From positions 62,001-126,000 of the forward strand of contig NZ_PPDL01000001.1 of NCBI RefSeq assembly GCF_002994655.1: a DNA stretch of 64,000 nucleotides, in the 5' to 3' direction. This stretch comes from Corynebacterium sp. 13CS0277. Its GTDB lineage: Bacteria > Actinomycetota > Actinomycetes > Mycobacteriales > Mycobacteriaceae. The notes beneath the pieces are model-generated. The model saw only the letters and a program-made list of their open reading frames with translations. It searched no databases and was not told where the DNA came from. Within the stretch, counting starts at the first letter, position 1. Each line of letters opens with the position of its first letter. The translations under genes were made by a program, and so were the position numbers. Shown piece after piece: positions 27,921 to 36,976 of this stretch.

Positions 27921-28262
27921 ATGAACATTCTCGACAAGGTCGATGCCGCGCAGCTGCGCGACGACATCCCGGACTTCCGTCCCGGTGACACCCTGAACGT
28001 CCACGTCAAGGTTATCGAGGGCGACAAGTCCCGTATCCAGGTCTTCAAGGGTGTTGTCATCCGCCGCCAGAACGGTGGCATCCGTGAGACTTTCACCGTC
28101 CGCAAGGTCTCCTTCGGCATCGGTGTGGAGCGTACCTTCCCGGTGCACTCCCCGAACATCGATCACATCGAGGTCGTCTCCCGCGGTGACGTCCGTCGTG
28201 CGAAGCTGTACTACCTGCGCAACCTGCGCGGCAAGGCAGCCAAGATCAAGGAGAAGCGCTAA
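27921..28262 (+). CDS. rplS: 50S ribosomal protein L19
   Basis: The 113-residue protein matches L19 in length and motifs: [58 protein letters not shown] and [21 protein letters not shown]19 sits at the 30S-50S interface. It is well separated from trmD, with tex between, and ends in two hairpins. Confidence 0.98.
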   Translation: MNILDKVDAAQLRDDIPDFRPGDTLNVHVKVIEGDKSRIQVFKGVVIRRQNGGIRETFTVRKVSFGIGVERTFPVHSPNIDHIEVVSRGDVRRAKLYYLRNLRGKAAKIKEKR

Positions 28263-28273
28263 GCTTCCCTGCC

Positions 28274-28352
28274 GGCACACCCCACTGCTGGGTGTGCCAC
28301 AGCTCAACCCCCGGACCTTATCCACGTGTGGACGAGGTCGCGGGGGTTTCCT
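28274..28352 (+). terminator. Two terminator hairpins after rplS
   Basis: The first hairpin, 28274-28298, has the perfect stem GGCACACCC / GGGTGTGCC. The second, 28306-28348, pairs AACCCCCG and GACCT with AGGTC and CGGGGGTT and is followed by TTCCTGTT. The first begins 12 bases after the rplS stop. Confidence 0.75.
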
Positions 28353-28450
28353 GTTGCTCGGGGAGCTGTCAGACGCCGCTCTGGTGCCTATGGGGTAAGG
28401 AACGGGTGCTGCCCCGGGCGTGGTGGCCCAGGGGGACGTGCCACAATGCG

Positions 28451-28494
28451 CACCGCCCGTGGTGGGAAGCTGGTGCCTCCCGCCACGGGCGGTG
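28451..28494. repeat. Inverted repeat between convergent rplS and binding-protein genes
   Basis: The perfect 12-base arms CACCGCCCGTGG and CCACGGGCGGTG surround a 20-base loop in which GGGA and TCCC also pair. It is probably a back-up terminator for the minus-strand gene. Confidence 0.5.
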
Positions 28495-28531
28495 AGTGAA
28501 GTGTTGAAGGCGTCGGCTGGATCCTTGCCAT

Positions 28532-28580
28532 TCCCCCAGAAGTCATGAGGGGCGCGAGGCGCCGCCGCATGCTGGGGGAG
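28532..28580 (-). terminator. Terminator hairpin of the first peptide-binding lipoprotein gene
   Basis: CCCCCAG (28533-28539) pairs with CTGGGGG (28572-28578), and GGCGC/GCGCC pair inside. It begins 8 bases after the stop codon on the minus strand. There is no clear U-run. Confidence 0.5.
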
Positions 28581-28587
28581 AAGGGGG

Positions 28588-30264
28588 TTACTTCTTCCAG
28601 CCGATGAGCTCTGCCGGGAACACGGCGAAGCCGGTCGCACCGACGTTGGCGATGCCTTCCTTCGTGGCGACGACGCGGGCCGGGTTGTAGTTCGGGATCA
28701 GACCGAACAGGGCGAAAACGTCCTCCTCGATCTCGTTGGCGAACTTGATCTGCTCCTCGGCGTTGTCCATCTGCTGCAGCTGACGGATCTTTTCGTCGAT
28801 CTCGGCGGAGCCGGTGTCGGACTTGTTCAGCTCGGAATCGGCGAAGAACATCTGGCCCATGTAGGCAATACCGTAGGGGTCGGTGGCACCCCACGCCATC
28901 GGCAGGATGTCGAAGTCGCGGTTGCGCAGCGTCTTGGAGAATTCGGAACCCGGGCGGTTGTCGATGACGACATCGACGCCGACGTCCTTGAGCATCTTCT
29001 GGGTGGCGGTCGCCATCGCCTTGGAGACCTCAAGGTCACCGAAGAGGACGTAGGTCAGGGACAGCTTCTGGCCGTCCTTCTCGCGGAAGCCATCGGCCCC
29101 CACAGTCCACCCCGCCTCGTCGAGGATCTGTGCGGACTTCTCCGGGTCGAAGCCACCGACCTTGTCGAAGTTATCGCTGTAGCCCGGCTGGAAGGGGAAC
29201 ATGATGAGAGAGCCGACCGGCTCACCCTCGTAGGGCATGCCGTTGAAGACGATGTCGGTGATGGTGCTGCGGTTGATGCCGCGGGTGACGGCCTCACGCA
29301 CGTGAACGTCCTTGAGCACCTCACTGTTGGAGTTCAGCACGGTCAGGGTGGTGCGGGTATCCGGTGCATCGTTGATCGCGATGCCCGGCATATCCTTCAC
29401 GGACTGGTAGGACTCCTTCGCGTTGAGCGCCAGGGAGTCGATCTCACCGTTCTTGAAGGCGTTGATCGCAGCCTTGTCCTCCATGTAGCGGAAGATGCGG
29501 CGGTCGAGCTTGCCGGGCTTGCCCCACCACTTGTCGTTGCGGACGAAGACAACCTCGCCCTTGTTGAAGTCGACGTTTTCCACCGTGTAGGGGCCGGCAC
29601 CCCACTCGGGGTGCAGCTGCTTGAGGTAGCTGTTGTAGTTCGCCGGGTCCTTCAACGCCGGGTGCGCCATGTCGGTGAACAGGCCGGGCCAGTACAGGTA
29701 GGGGCCGTCGAAGGTGACCTTGACCTCAAAGTTATCGGCACCGGGCTCGACGGAGGTGATCTGCTCGAAACCGTCGGTGGACTTCGGGGCGTAGGCGTCG
29801 TTGTCGCCGCGGTTGATCTCCCAGTAGGTCTGGAAGGCGGTGACATCGATCGGAGTGCCGTCGTTGAACTTGGCGTCCTTGTTGAGCTTGAAGGTGACGA
29901 CGGTATTGCCGTCCACCATCTCCTCGTTCATGGACTCGATGTAGGCCTCGTTGGCGACCGGCTCACCTTCGGGGGTGAAGTAGATGAGGTGCGGGTTGTA
30001 CCAGCGCCACAGGTCCGTGGTGTAGCGAGTGGAGTCAGCGTGGAAGCGGTTTTGCTGTTCGCTGAGTTCGCTGAGGCCGGTGACGTAGTCGCCGCCGTCG
30101 CGGAGCTCGTCGTAGCTGGCGGACAGGAAGTTGAAGTCCTTGTTGGCGTGGACGGTCTTCTTGTCAGCGCCCGAGTCGCCACCATCCGATGCGCAGCCGG
30201 TGAGCGCGAGGGCAGTCACTGCCAGGGCGGCGGTCACGCGGGTGCCGAGGGAACGTTGTGTCAT
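28588..30264 (-). CDS. Peptide-type ABC transporter substrate-binding lipoprotein (copy 1)
   Basis: The 558-residue protein has a lipoprotein signal with lipobox ALTGC (Cys24) and the family 5 (DppA/OppA) binding-protein fold, seen in VVTFKLNKDAKFNDGTPIDV, VEPGADNFEVKVTFDGPYLY and RNRDFDILPMAWGATDPYG. It would be anchored outside the membrane and deliver oligopeptides or a similar ligand to the DppBC-like permease. It is a close paralogue of the gene just upstream; by eye well over half of the residues are identical. Mature proteins share RFHADSTRYTTDLWRWYNP-type sequence near their N-termini. It has its own promoter region. Confidence 0.92.
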   Translation of the reverse strand: MTQRSLGTRVTAALAVTALALTGCASDGGDSGADKKTVHANKDFNFLSASYDELRDGGDYVTGLSELSEQQNRFHADSTRYTTDLWRWYNPHLIYFTPEGEPVANEAYIESMNEEMVDGNTVVTFKLNKDAKFNDGTPIDVTAFQTYWEINRGDNDAYAPKSTDGFEQITSVEPGADNFEVKVTFDGPYLYWPGLFTDMAHPALKDPANYNSYLKQLHPEWGAGPYTVENVDFNKGEVVFVRNDKWWGKPGKLDRRIFRYMEDKAAINAFKNGEIDSLALNAKESYQSVKDMPGIAINDAPDTRTTLTVLNSNSEVLKDVHVREAVTRGINRSTITDIVFNGMPYEGEPVGSLIMFPFQPGYSDNFDKVGGFDPEKSAQILDEAGWTVGADGFREKDGQKLSLTYVLFGDLEVSKAMATATQKMLKDVGVDVVIDNRPGSEFSKTLRNRDFDILPMAWGATDPYGIAYMGQMFFADSELNKSDTGSAEIDEKIRQLQQMDNAEEQIKFANEIEEDVFALFGLIPNYNPARVVATKEGIANVGATGFAVFPAELIGWKK

Positions 30265-30403
30265 GGTGGGGTTGTCCTCCTGAGATCACGAAAGGCAGGG
30301 CGTCGGCGGGTGGGCCGACGGGGGTCTGCCGTGCAGTCCACGACAAGGTGAGTGTGGGCGCGGGTGGGCCCACGTGTGGCTGCAATCGCATCACATCTTA
30401 CAA

Positions 30404-30420
30404 GCTGACTGTCAGTCAGC
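30404..30420. promoter_or_regulatory. Perfect palindrome in the promoter of binding-protein copy 1
   Basis: GCTGACTGTCAGTCAGC is a perfect 17-base palindrome. On the minus strand it stands 3 bases upstream of a -10-like TAAGAT (30400-30395), where a -35 to -10 spacer would lie. The form is typical of a TetR-family operator. The remainder of the 356-base spacer holds the terminator of copy 2. Confidence 0.6.
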
Positions 30421-30527
30421 CCACATTGTGCATCCAGGTGTGAGGTGACCTGCATCGGGTGTGGGGTTCACTCGCTGGGGTGAGGTCGGTGGGCGGTGGC
30501 GCGGGGCGCTGTCGTGGTGCCAGACGC

Positions 30528-30563
30528 CGACACCCCCGCAGCGCAGCCGCTGCGGGGGTGTCG
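30528..30563 (-). terminator. Terminator hairpin of binding-protein copy 2
   Basis: The perfect 16-base arms CGACACCCCCGCAGCG and CGCTGCGGGGGTGTCG flank the loop CAGC, 58 bases after the stop of copy 2 on the minus strand. There is no U-run. Confidence 0.65.
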
Positions 30564-30620
30564 GGAAAGGATCTGTGTGCGGTGCCCAGTGTGTGAACTG
30601 CAGGCGCCGCAGACGGGGCG

Positions 30621-32309
30621 TTACTTGGCCCAGCCGAGTTCTTCCTTCGGGAAGGAGGCGAAGCCGGTGGCGCCCATGTTGGCCAGGCCTTCCTTCTGGG
30701 CGGAGATGACCACACGGTTGTAGTAGGGCATGATGCCGTACTGCGCGAAGGCTTCTTCCTCGAGCTCGTTGGCGCGCTTGTTCTGCGCCTCCGGGTCGGT
30801 CATGGCCTGCATCTCGCGGATCTTCGCGTCGAGCTCCGGGGTGCCGGTGCCGGACTTGTTGAACTCGGAGTCAGACAGGTAGGACTGGCCGAAGTAGGCG
30901 ACACCGTAGGGGTCGGTGGCGCTCCAGCCCATGGGCAGCAGGTCGAAGTCGCGGCGGCTCAGGGTACCGGAGAAGTCGGAGCCGGGGCGGGAGTCGATCT
31001 GGGCGTCGATGCCGACGTCCTTGAGCATCTTCTGCACGGCGGACGCCATCGCGCGGATGACTTCCGAGTCGGAGAACACGATGTAGTTCAGGGTGAGCTT
31101 CTTGCCGTCCTTCTCGCGGATGCCGTCGGCACCCTCAACCCAGCCGGCCTCCTCGAGGAGCTTCTTGGACTTCTCCGCGTCGAAGCCGCCGACCTTGGTG
31201 AAGTTGTCGTGGTAGCCCTCCTGGAAGGGGAAGTTGAACAGGGAGCCGGAGGGCTCGCCCTTCAGCGGGAGGGTGTTGAAGGCGATGTCGACGATGGTGT
31301 CGCGGTTGATGGCGCGCACCACGGCTTCGCGGACCTTGATGTCCTGCAGGTTCTCGGACTTCGCGTTGAGGGTGAGGATGTTGTTGGCGACGTCCGGACC
31401 CTCGGAGATGTAGATGTTGTCCATGCCCTGGATGGCCGCGTAGGAGTCCTTGGTACCTGCGCCGACGCCGTCGATCTCGCCGTTCTTGAAGGCGTTGACG
31501 GCGGCCTTGGCCTCCATGAAGCGGTAGATGCGGCGGTCGAGCTTGCCGGGGCGGCCCCACCACTTGTCGTTGCGCTTGAAGCCCACCTCGCCCTTGTTGA
31601 AGTCGACGAAGTCGACGGTGTACGGGCCTGCGCCCCACTCGGGGTGCAGCTGCTTGAGGTAGCCGTTGTAGTTCTCCGGGTCCTTGAGCGCCGGGTGGGC
31701 GATCTCGTTGAACAGGCCGGGCCAGTACAGGTAGGGGCCGTCGAAGGTGACCTTGACCTCGTAGTTGTCGGCACCGGGTTCGACGGAGGTGATGAGTTCG
31801 TAGCCGTCGGTCGCGTTCGGGGTGTAGTCCTCGGTGTCGGCGCGGTTGATCTCCCAGGTGGTCTGGAAGGCGGTGACGTCGATCGGGGTGTCGTCGTTGA
31901 ACTTGGCCTTCTTGTTGAGCTTGTAGGTGACGACGGTGTTGCCGTCGACCAGCTCGGAGTCCATCGATTCGATGTACTCGGGGTTAGCAACCGGCTCGCC
32001 TTCGGGGGTGAAGTAGATCATCTGCGGGTTGTACCAGCGCCAGATGTCCGTGGTGTAGCTCGTGCCGTCGGCGTGGAAGCGGTTCTGCTGCTCACTGAGT
32101 TCGGCGAGGGCGGTGACGATTTCGCCGCCGTCTTTGAGGTCCTCGTAGGCGACCTTGTTGTAGGTGAACTTCAGGGCGTCGACGGTCTGGGCGGACGAGC
32201 TGCTCTTGTCGCCCGAGTTCTCGCCGTCGCTGGCGCAGCCGGCGAGGAACAGTGTGGATGCGGCGATGATGCTCGTCATCTTCACCGCGAAGGAGCGGTT
32301 GCTAGACAT
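30621..32309 (-). CDS. Peptide-type ABC transporter substrate-binding lipoprotein (copy 2)
   Basis: The 562-residue lipoprotein has lipobox FLAGC (Cys25) and a family 5 binding-protein sequence nearly collinear with copy 1: TEPEGEPVAN-like start region, VVTYKLNKKAKFNDDTPIDV, GPYLYWPGLFNEIAHPALKD and SRRDFDLLPMGWSATDPYG. It lies 594 bases downstream of the ATPase gene of the same system, and the pair looks like a tandem duplication. Differences cluster in the N-terminal linker and in the segment DGVGAGTKDSYAAIQGMDNI, which could alter ligand choice. Confidence 0.92.
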   Translation of the reverse strand: MSSNRSFAVKMTSIIAASTLFLAGCASDGENSGDKSSSSAQTVDALKFTYNKVAYEDLKDGGEIVTALAELSEQQNRFHADGTSYTTDIWRWYNPQMIYFTPEGEPVANPEYIESMDSELVDGNTVVTYKLNKKAKFNDDTPIDVTAFQTTWEINRADTEDYTPNATDGYELITSVEPGADNYEVKVTFDGPYLYWPGLFNEIAHPALKDPENYNGYLKQLHPEWGAGPYTVDFVDFNKGEVGFKRNDKWWGRPGKLDRRIYRFMEAKAAVNAFKNGEIDGVGAGTKDSYAAIQGMDNIYISEGPDVANNILTLNAKSENLQDIKVREAVVRAINRDTIVDIAFNTLPLKGEPSGSLFNFPFQEGYHDNFTKVGGFDAEKSKKLLEEAGWVEGADGIREKDGKKLTLNYIVFSDSEVIRAMASAVQKMLKDVGIDAQIDSRPGSDFSGTLSRRDFDLLPMGWSATDPYGVAYFGQSYLSDSEFNKSGTGTPELDAKIREMQAMTDPEAQNKRANELEEEAFAQYGIMPYYNRVVISAQKEGLANMGATGFASFPKEELGWAK

Positions 32310-32412
32310 AGGGCCTCCTGGGGGTGGTCGTGGTGTTCGCGGGGCGGGGCGCTTCTGGCCGGTGTGTGGTTCCGGCGTGAGGCTGCACCCACTCGCGAAC
32401 GCGTGTGATGCG

Positions 32413-32434
32413 AAGCATACAAGACCGTGCGGTC
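32413..32434 (-). promoter_or_regulatory. Promoter and palindrome of binding-protein copy 2
   Basis: AGACCGTGCGGTCT (32421-32434) has six-base arms and ends 2 bases upstream of an extended -10, TGTATGCT (hexamer 32418-32413, minus strand). The geometry matches that of copy 1. Both palindromes share GAC and GTC outer half-sites. The rest of the 594-base gap up to 32903 holds a terminator and nothing else I can name. Confidence 0.55.
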
Positions 32435-32838
32435 TACCGCATCCCTGCAGGGTGCTACTTGCGCGGCCACCCCTGTGTCATTGTGTGTGGTGCAAAGTAT
32501 GCGGGCGCCCTTTGGTGGGTGGTGGGTTCTTCGCGCCGTCGCGCAGGTAGCGCATGTGCAGTCGTCCTCAGCTTGCGGTTGTCCTTTGGGGTCCGGGCGT
32601 GGGGGACATGTCGGCAGTTAGATGTCCCGCCGTGGCACCGTCGCCTCTCGCATAAAATTGGATGCCCGCGCGAGGACAGACTGAAGCTTGTCTGATGAAT
32701 CGGGGGTAGATGACGGGGGTGGTGTGAGGGGCGTGGCGGGTGCTTGCCGGCGCCGTCGGGTCGTGCGCGGCACGGGCTGTGTCTGGGCACCGCACACCCC
32801 CGGGCGTGCCCGGCAGGTGTGTGCGCCCCCGGCATACG

Positions 32839-32882
32839 CAACGCCCCGGCCTCCCCACAGGCGGGGGAGAACCGGGGCGTTG
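32839..32882 (-). terminator. Hairpin after the fused ATPase gene
   Basis: CAACGCCCCGG (32839-32849) pairs with CCGGGGCGTTG (32872-32882), and CTCCCC with GGGGAG inside. It begins 22 bases after the stop of the minus-strand ATPase gene. Confidence 0.65.
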
Positions 32883-32903
32883 TACTACTGCCTCAGCGGC
32901 GAG

Positions 32904-34949
32904 CTAGCGGTGGTGGCAGACGACCTCGTGGTCCGCGTGGTCGACCTGGTGCGGCGTCGGAGCGACCTCCTCGCAAAGGCGGCGGGCCTCGCCGTCCAGC
33001 TCCGCGTAGAGGGGGCAGCGGCCCCGGAACGCGCAGCCGGTGACCTTCTTCGTCGGGGAGGGCAGCGAGTCCTTCAACACGATGCGCTCACGGTGGCGCT
33101 CCACCTCGGGGTCGGCGACGGGGATCGCCGACAACAGCGCCTGCGTGTAGGGGTGCTGCGGGTTGTCGAAGAGCTCGTCCGTGTCGCCCTGCTCGACGAA
33201 GCGGCCCAAATACATCACGGCCGTCCGGTCGGAGATGTGGCGGATCACCGACAGGTCGTGGGCGACGATGAGGTAACTCAAGTTCAGCTTCGCCTTGAGC
33301 TCATCCAACAGGTTGAGCAGGCCCGCCTGGATCGACACGTCTAGCGCGGAGACCGGCTCGTCGAGCACGATGAGCTTCGGGTTGGCCGCCAGGGCGCGCG
33401 CGACGCAGATGCGCTGCCGCTGTCCGCCGGAAAAGTGCCCGGGGAAGCGGTCAATGTGCGCCGGGTTCAGGCCCACCAGCCCCATGATCTCGTGGATGCG
33501 GGCCGTCTTATCGCCCTGGTAGTCCAGCGCGTCGAGCGGCTCCCGGAGGATCTCCGCCACCGTCATACGCGGGTCCAGCGCCCCCATGGGGTCCTGGAAC
33601 ACGATCTGGATGTCTTTGCGGGCCAGGCGTCGCGTTGTCCGGTTGAGGGTGGACGCGTCGGTGCCGTTAAGAACGATGGTGGTCTCCGCCTCCGGGGCGA
33701 GGTCCATGATCTCCAGCAGGGTGGTGGTCTTGCCGCAGCCGGACTCGCCGACGATAGCGAAGCATTCGCCTTCCCGAATGTCGAAGGTGAGGCCGTTGAC
33801 GGCGTACACCGACCCGACCCGGCGCTTGAGCAGCGCGCCCTTCATCAACGGGAACGTCTTCGTCAGGTTCTTCACGTCGAGCACCGTGGAACGCTCCTCG
33901 CGCGGCACGTCCGCCAAGGGTTGCTCCGGCAGCTCCGGGGTGGGGAAGATCGGCACCCCACCCAGCATCCGGTCAGCGATCTCCGGGGCGCGCACGCACG
34001 CGGCCGCGTGCCCGGGCGACAACTCCACCAGGCTGGGCTCCGTCGCCCGGCAGGCGGCCGTAGCGATCGGGCAGCGGGGTGCGAAGGTGCACTCGTCGGG
34101 CAGATTCACCACGATCGGCGGGTTGCCCTCAATCGTGGTCAGCGCCGTCTTCTCCTTGGTGGTCACGTTCGGGATCGAACCCAACAAGCCCACCGTGTAC
34201 GGCATCCGCGGCTCGCGGAACAGGGTGCCGACCTCCGCCTGCTCGACGGGGCGGCCAGCGTACATCACCATGACATCGTCGGCCGTGCCGGCGACCACAC
34301 CCATGTCGTGGGTGATCATGATCGTCGCCGCGTTGGTTTCCTGCTGCGCGACCTTAATGAGGTCGAGGATCTGCGCCTGAATCGTCACATCCAGCGCGGT
34401 GGTCGGCTCGTCGGCGATGAGCACCTTCGGCTTGTTCGCAATCGCGATTGCAATGACGACGCGTTGGCGCATGCCGCCGGAAAACTCGTGCGGGAAGGCC
34501 TTGGCCCGCCGCGCCGGATCCGGAATGCCGACAAGATCCAGCAGCTCCACCGCTTCATCCCAGGCCTGCTTGCGGCTGACCTTTCGGTGACACTGGATCG
34601 CCTCCACAATCTGGGAGCCTACGTCGAACACCGGGGTCAGGGAGGACAGCGGGTCCTGGAAGATCATGCCGATCTCGTTGCCGCGGATCTTCGACATCTT
34701 CTCGTCCGACAGGCCCAAAATCTCCCGGCCGGACAACTCCACGCTGCCGGTGATGTTCGCGTAGGTCGGCAACAGGCCCATGATCGCCATGGACGTTACC
34801 GACTTGCCCGAACCCGACTCGCCCACAATGCCGAGCGTCTTGCCCGGGTACAGGTCGAAATTCACGCCGCGGACCGCGTTGACGGTACCCGCCTCCGAGG
34901 GGAAGGAGACGTTGAGGTCGCGGACGGAGAGGACGGGGTGCTGGCTCAT
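32904..34949 (-). CDS. Fused double ATP-binding protein of a peptide ABC importer (DppD-DppF type)
   Basis: The 681-residue protein holds two complete ABC ATPases. The first has GESGSGKS (43-50), FSGGMRQRVVIAIAIA and VLIADEPTTALDVTIQ. The second has GESGCGKTTTLLEIMDLA, FSGGQRQRICVARALA and LIVLDEPVSALDVSIQ. Each ends in the oligopeptide-type C-terminal extension with clustered Cys (APRCPIATAAC and FRGRCPLY), which in relatives can bind an Fe-S cluster. Fusion of the two ATPases is common in actinobacteria. Its start overlaps the permease stop by 4 bases. Confidence 0.94.
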   Translation of the reverse strand: MSQHPVLSVRDLNVSFPSEAGTVNAVRGVNFDLYPGKTLGIVGESGSGKSVTSMAIMGLLPTYANITGSVELSGREILGLSDEKMSKIRGNEIGMIFQDPLSSLTPVFDVGSQIVEAIQCHRKVSRKQAWDEAVELLDLVGIPDPARRAKAFPHEFSGGMRQRVVIAIAIANKPKVLIADEPTTALDVTIQAQILDLIKVAQQETNAATIMITHDMGVVAGTADDVMVMYAGRPVEQAEVGTLFREPRMPYTVGLLGSIPNVTTKEKTALTTIEGNPPIVVNLPDECTFAPRCPIATAACRATEPSLVELSPGHAAACVRAPEIADRMLGGVPIFPTPELPEQPLADVPREERSTVLDVKNLTKTFPLMKGALLKRRVGSVYAVNGLTFDIREGECFAIVGESGCGKTTTLLEIMDLAPEAETTIVLNGTDASTLNRTTRRLARKDIQIVFQDPMGALDPRMTVAEILREPLDALDYQGDKTARIHEIMGLVGLNPAHIDRFPGHFSGGQRQRICVARALAANPKLIVLDEPVSALDVSIQAGLLNLLDELKAKLNLSYLIVAHDLSVIRHISDRTAVMYLGRFVEQGDTDELFDNPQHPYTQALLSAIPVADPEVERHRERIVLKDSLPSPTKKVTGCAFRGRCPLYAELDGEARRLCEEVAPTPHQVDHADHEVVCHHR

Positions 34950-35992
34950 GCTTTACCTCCAGCAGAAGAGTTCGGATCCAGGGCGTCGCGCAGGCCGTCG
35001 GCGATGAACGCCATCGACACCGTCAGCAGCGTGAGGACAGTGGCAGGGAAGTAAAACTCCCACGGGGACGACTCCAAAGCGCCCGCGCCCGTCGACAGGA
35101 GGGTGCCGAGGGACACGTCCGGAATCTTCACGCCCAAGCCCAGGAAGGACAGGCCGGTCTCGCTCATCACGGTCGACACCACACCGAGGGTGAGGTTGAT
35201 GACGAGCAGGGAGCCGATGTTCGGAATCATGTGGCGGGCCAAAATCTTGCCCGAGCTGACACCCATGTAGCGGGCCGCGCGGACGAACTCCCGCTCCCGC
35301 AGCGAAATCGACATCGACCAAATCACACGCGCCTGGTAAATCCAGCCGAAGGCGATGAGCACCACGATGAGCAGCTTCCAGTCACCGCCGGAGCCCGACA
35401 CCATCAGCGCGATGATGAGGAAGGAGGGGATCACCAGGAGGAAGTGGATCATCGCCAGGATGGCGCGCTCCGGCTTACCGCCCCACAGGGCGGCCGCCGT
35501 TCCCACAAACGCGGAGATCAACGTCGTCGCGAACGACACGAGCACCGCAATCGTCAGCGATCGGCCCAGGCCATGAATGACCATCGCATAGAGGTCGTTG
35601 CCGGAACTCGACGTGCCGAACCAGTGCTCCGCACTCGGCGGCTGGCTCAGCGCCAGGAAGTCCGGGTCGTCGTACGCCCACTGGGTGGTGTACTTGCCGA
35701 AGATCGCCAGCAGCGTGAGCAGGCTGAAAATGATCAACCCGACCACGGCCATCTTGTTGCGCAGCAGGCGCTTCGTATACAGCGTCAGCTTGCTCATCGG
35801 CTTCGAGCCGAGGGACTCCTCCAAAGGATTCTCCAGGTGCTCGACCACCTCGGTCTCCGTCGCGCCCGCGGGAGCGTTCTGGCTCGTCACGTTCGACTGG
35901 GCGGTGAGATCCGCGGTGGGGGCGGCGTAAGGAGCCACCTGCTCGCGGCGGTCCTCCACGTAGTCGCTTGTCTTCTTCGTTGGCTTCGCCAT
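34946..35992 (-). CDS. Peptide-type ABC permease (DppC-like)
   Basis: The 348-residue protein has a hydrophilic N-terminal tail of about 70 residues, then about six membrane segments. The permease loop is RAARYMGVSSGKILARHMIP, the EAA motif of the family, and the first core helix is MAVVGLIIFSLLTLLAIFG. It forms the membrane channel with the DppB-like protein whose stop codon directly abuts its start. The system is probably an oligopeptide importer; the ligand is unknown. Confidence 0.93.
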   Translation of the reverse strand: MAKPTKKTSDYVEDRREQVAPYAAPTADLTAQSNVTSQNAPAGATETEVVEHLENPLEESLGSKPMSKLTLYTKRLLRNKMAVVGLIIFSLLTLLAIFGKYTTQWAYDDPDFLALSQPPSAEHWFGTSSSGNDLYAMVIHGLGRSLTIAVLVSFATTLISAFVGTAAALWGGKPERAILAMIHFLLVIPSFLIIALMVSGSGGDWKLLIVVLIAFGWIYQARVIWSMSISLREREFVRAARYMGVSSGKILARHMIPNIGSLLVINLTLGVVSTVMSETGLSFLGLGVKIPDVSLGTLLSTGAGALESSPWEFYFPATVLTLLTVSMAFIADGLRDALDPNSSAGGKA

Positions 35993-36976
35993 TTAGCTCA
36001 CCCTCACGCGGGGATCGAGGAAGACCACCAGGAAGTCCGACAGGATCGCGCCGATCGCCGTCATCGCCGCACCGAACGCGGCGACGGCGACGACGCCGTG
36101 AATGTCGTTGCGGTTGATGGTCTGGATGAAGTACTGGCCCATGCCCTGCCAGCCAAAGATCGTCTCCGTCATCACGGCACCAGTGAAGATGCCCGGGATG
36201 GAAAACGCCACCGTGGTGGCCACCGGAATGATCGAGGTGCGCAGCGCGTGGCGACGCACCGCCTGCGCGCGGGTCAGGCCCTTGGCGCGCGCGGTGCGCA
36301 CGTAGTCGGCATCAATGTTGTCCAGCAGGATGGAACGCTGGAGGAAGTGGTAGCCCGCGTAGGAAATGACCACCAGCGACACGGTCGGCAGCACCAGGTG
36401 CTGGGCGGTGTCCACGATCGTGTTCCACACGCCCTCCACCCCGATGGAGGAGGAGCCGGTGACGTAGAAGATGTTCTTGCCCGCCGACTTGTTGATCTTG
36501 ATCGCAGCCCACACCACGATGAGGGTGGCGACAACGATGTGGATGTTCATCGTGATGATCGACAGGAACTGCCACACCCGGTCGCCCTTTTTATACTGGC
36601 GCGACGCCGTGTAGACGCCGACCGAGACACCAATGACCACGGACAGAATCGTGGCGATGAGCATGAGCTCGGCGGAGACCCACACACGGTAGGAGATCTG
36701 TTCGTTCACACTGTCGCCCAGGGGGGACTTGCCCCAGTCCCAGTGGAGGATGATGTTGCTCAACCAGGTCCACCACCGGTCAAGCAATGGTTCCTTGTTA
36801 TTGAGGTTGAGGGGGGTCAGGATGGCATCGACGCGTTCCTCGGGTACGGGTGGCCGCCGCTCAGCGTAATTGGAGCGGGGGTCAAGAAACGACGATGCCA
36901 GGAAGTACGTGATGTTCACGGCGAGGAAAATCATGCCGATCCAACTCAACGTCTTCTTGAGCAGGTACTTGATCAT
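35993..36976 (-). CDS. Peptide-type ABC permease (DppB-like)
   Basis: The 327-residue protein has an N-terminal membrane segment (LSWIGMIFLAVNITYFLASS), an external loop of about 70 residues and five more membrane segments. The EAA loop is YVRTARAKGLTRAQAVRRHA. It is the first gene of the operon dppB-dppC-dppDF-like on the minus strand. A possible promoter (TTGTGA, 15 bases, TAAAGT) lies about 105-130 bases upstream, with a small repeat AGAC-N5-GTCT between the elements (37088-37100). Confidence 0.93.
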   Translation of the reverse strand: MIKYLLKKTLSWIGMIFLAVNITYFLASSFLDPRSNYAERRPPVPEERVDAILTPLNLNNKEPLLDRWWTWLSNIILHWDWGKSPLGDSVNEQISYRVWVSAELMLIATILSVVIGVSVGVYTASRQYKKGDRVWQFLSIITMNIHIVVATLIVVWAAIKINKSAGKNIFYVTGSSSIGVEGVWNTIVDTAQHLVLPTVSLVVISYAGYHFLQRSILLDNIDADYVRTARAKGLTRAQAVRRHALRTSIIPVATTVAFSIPGIFTGAVMTETIFGWQGMGQYFIQTINRNDIHGVVAVAAFGAAMTAIGAILSDFLVVFLDPRVRVS

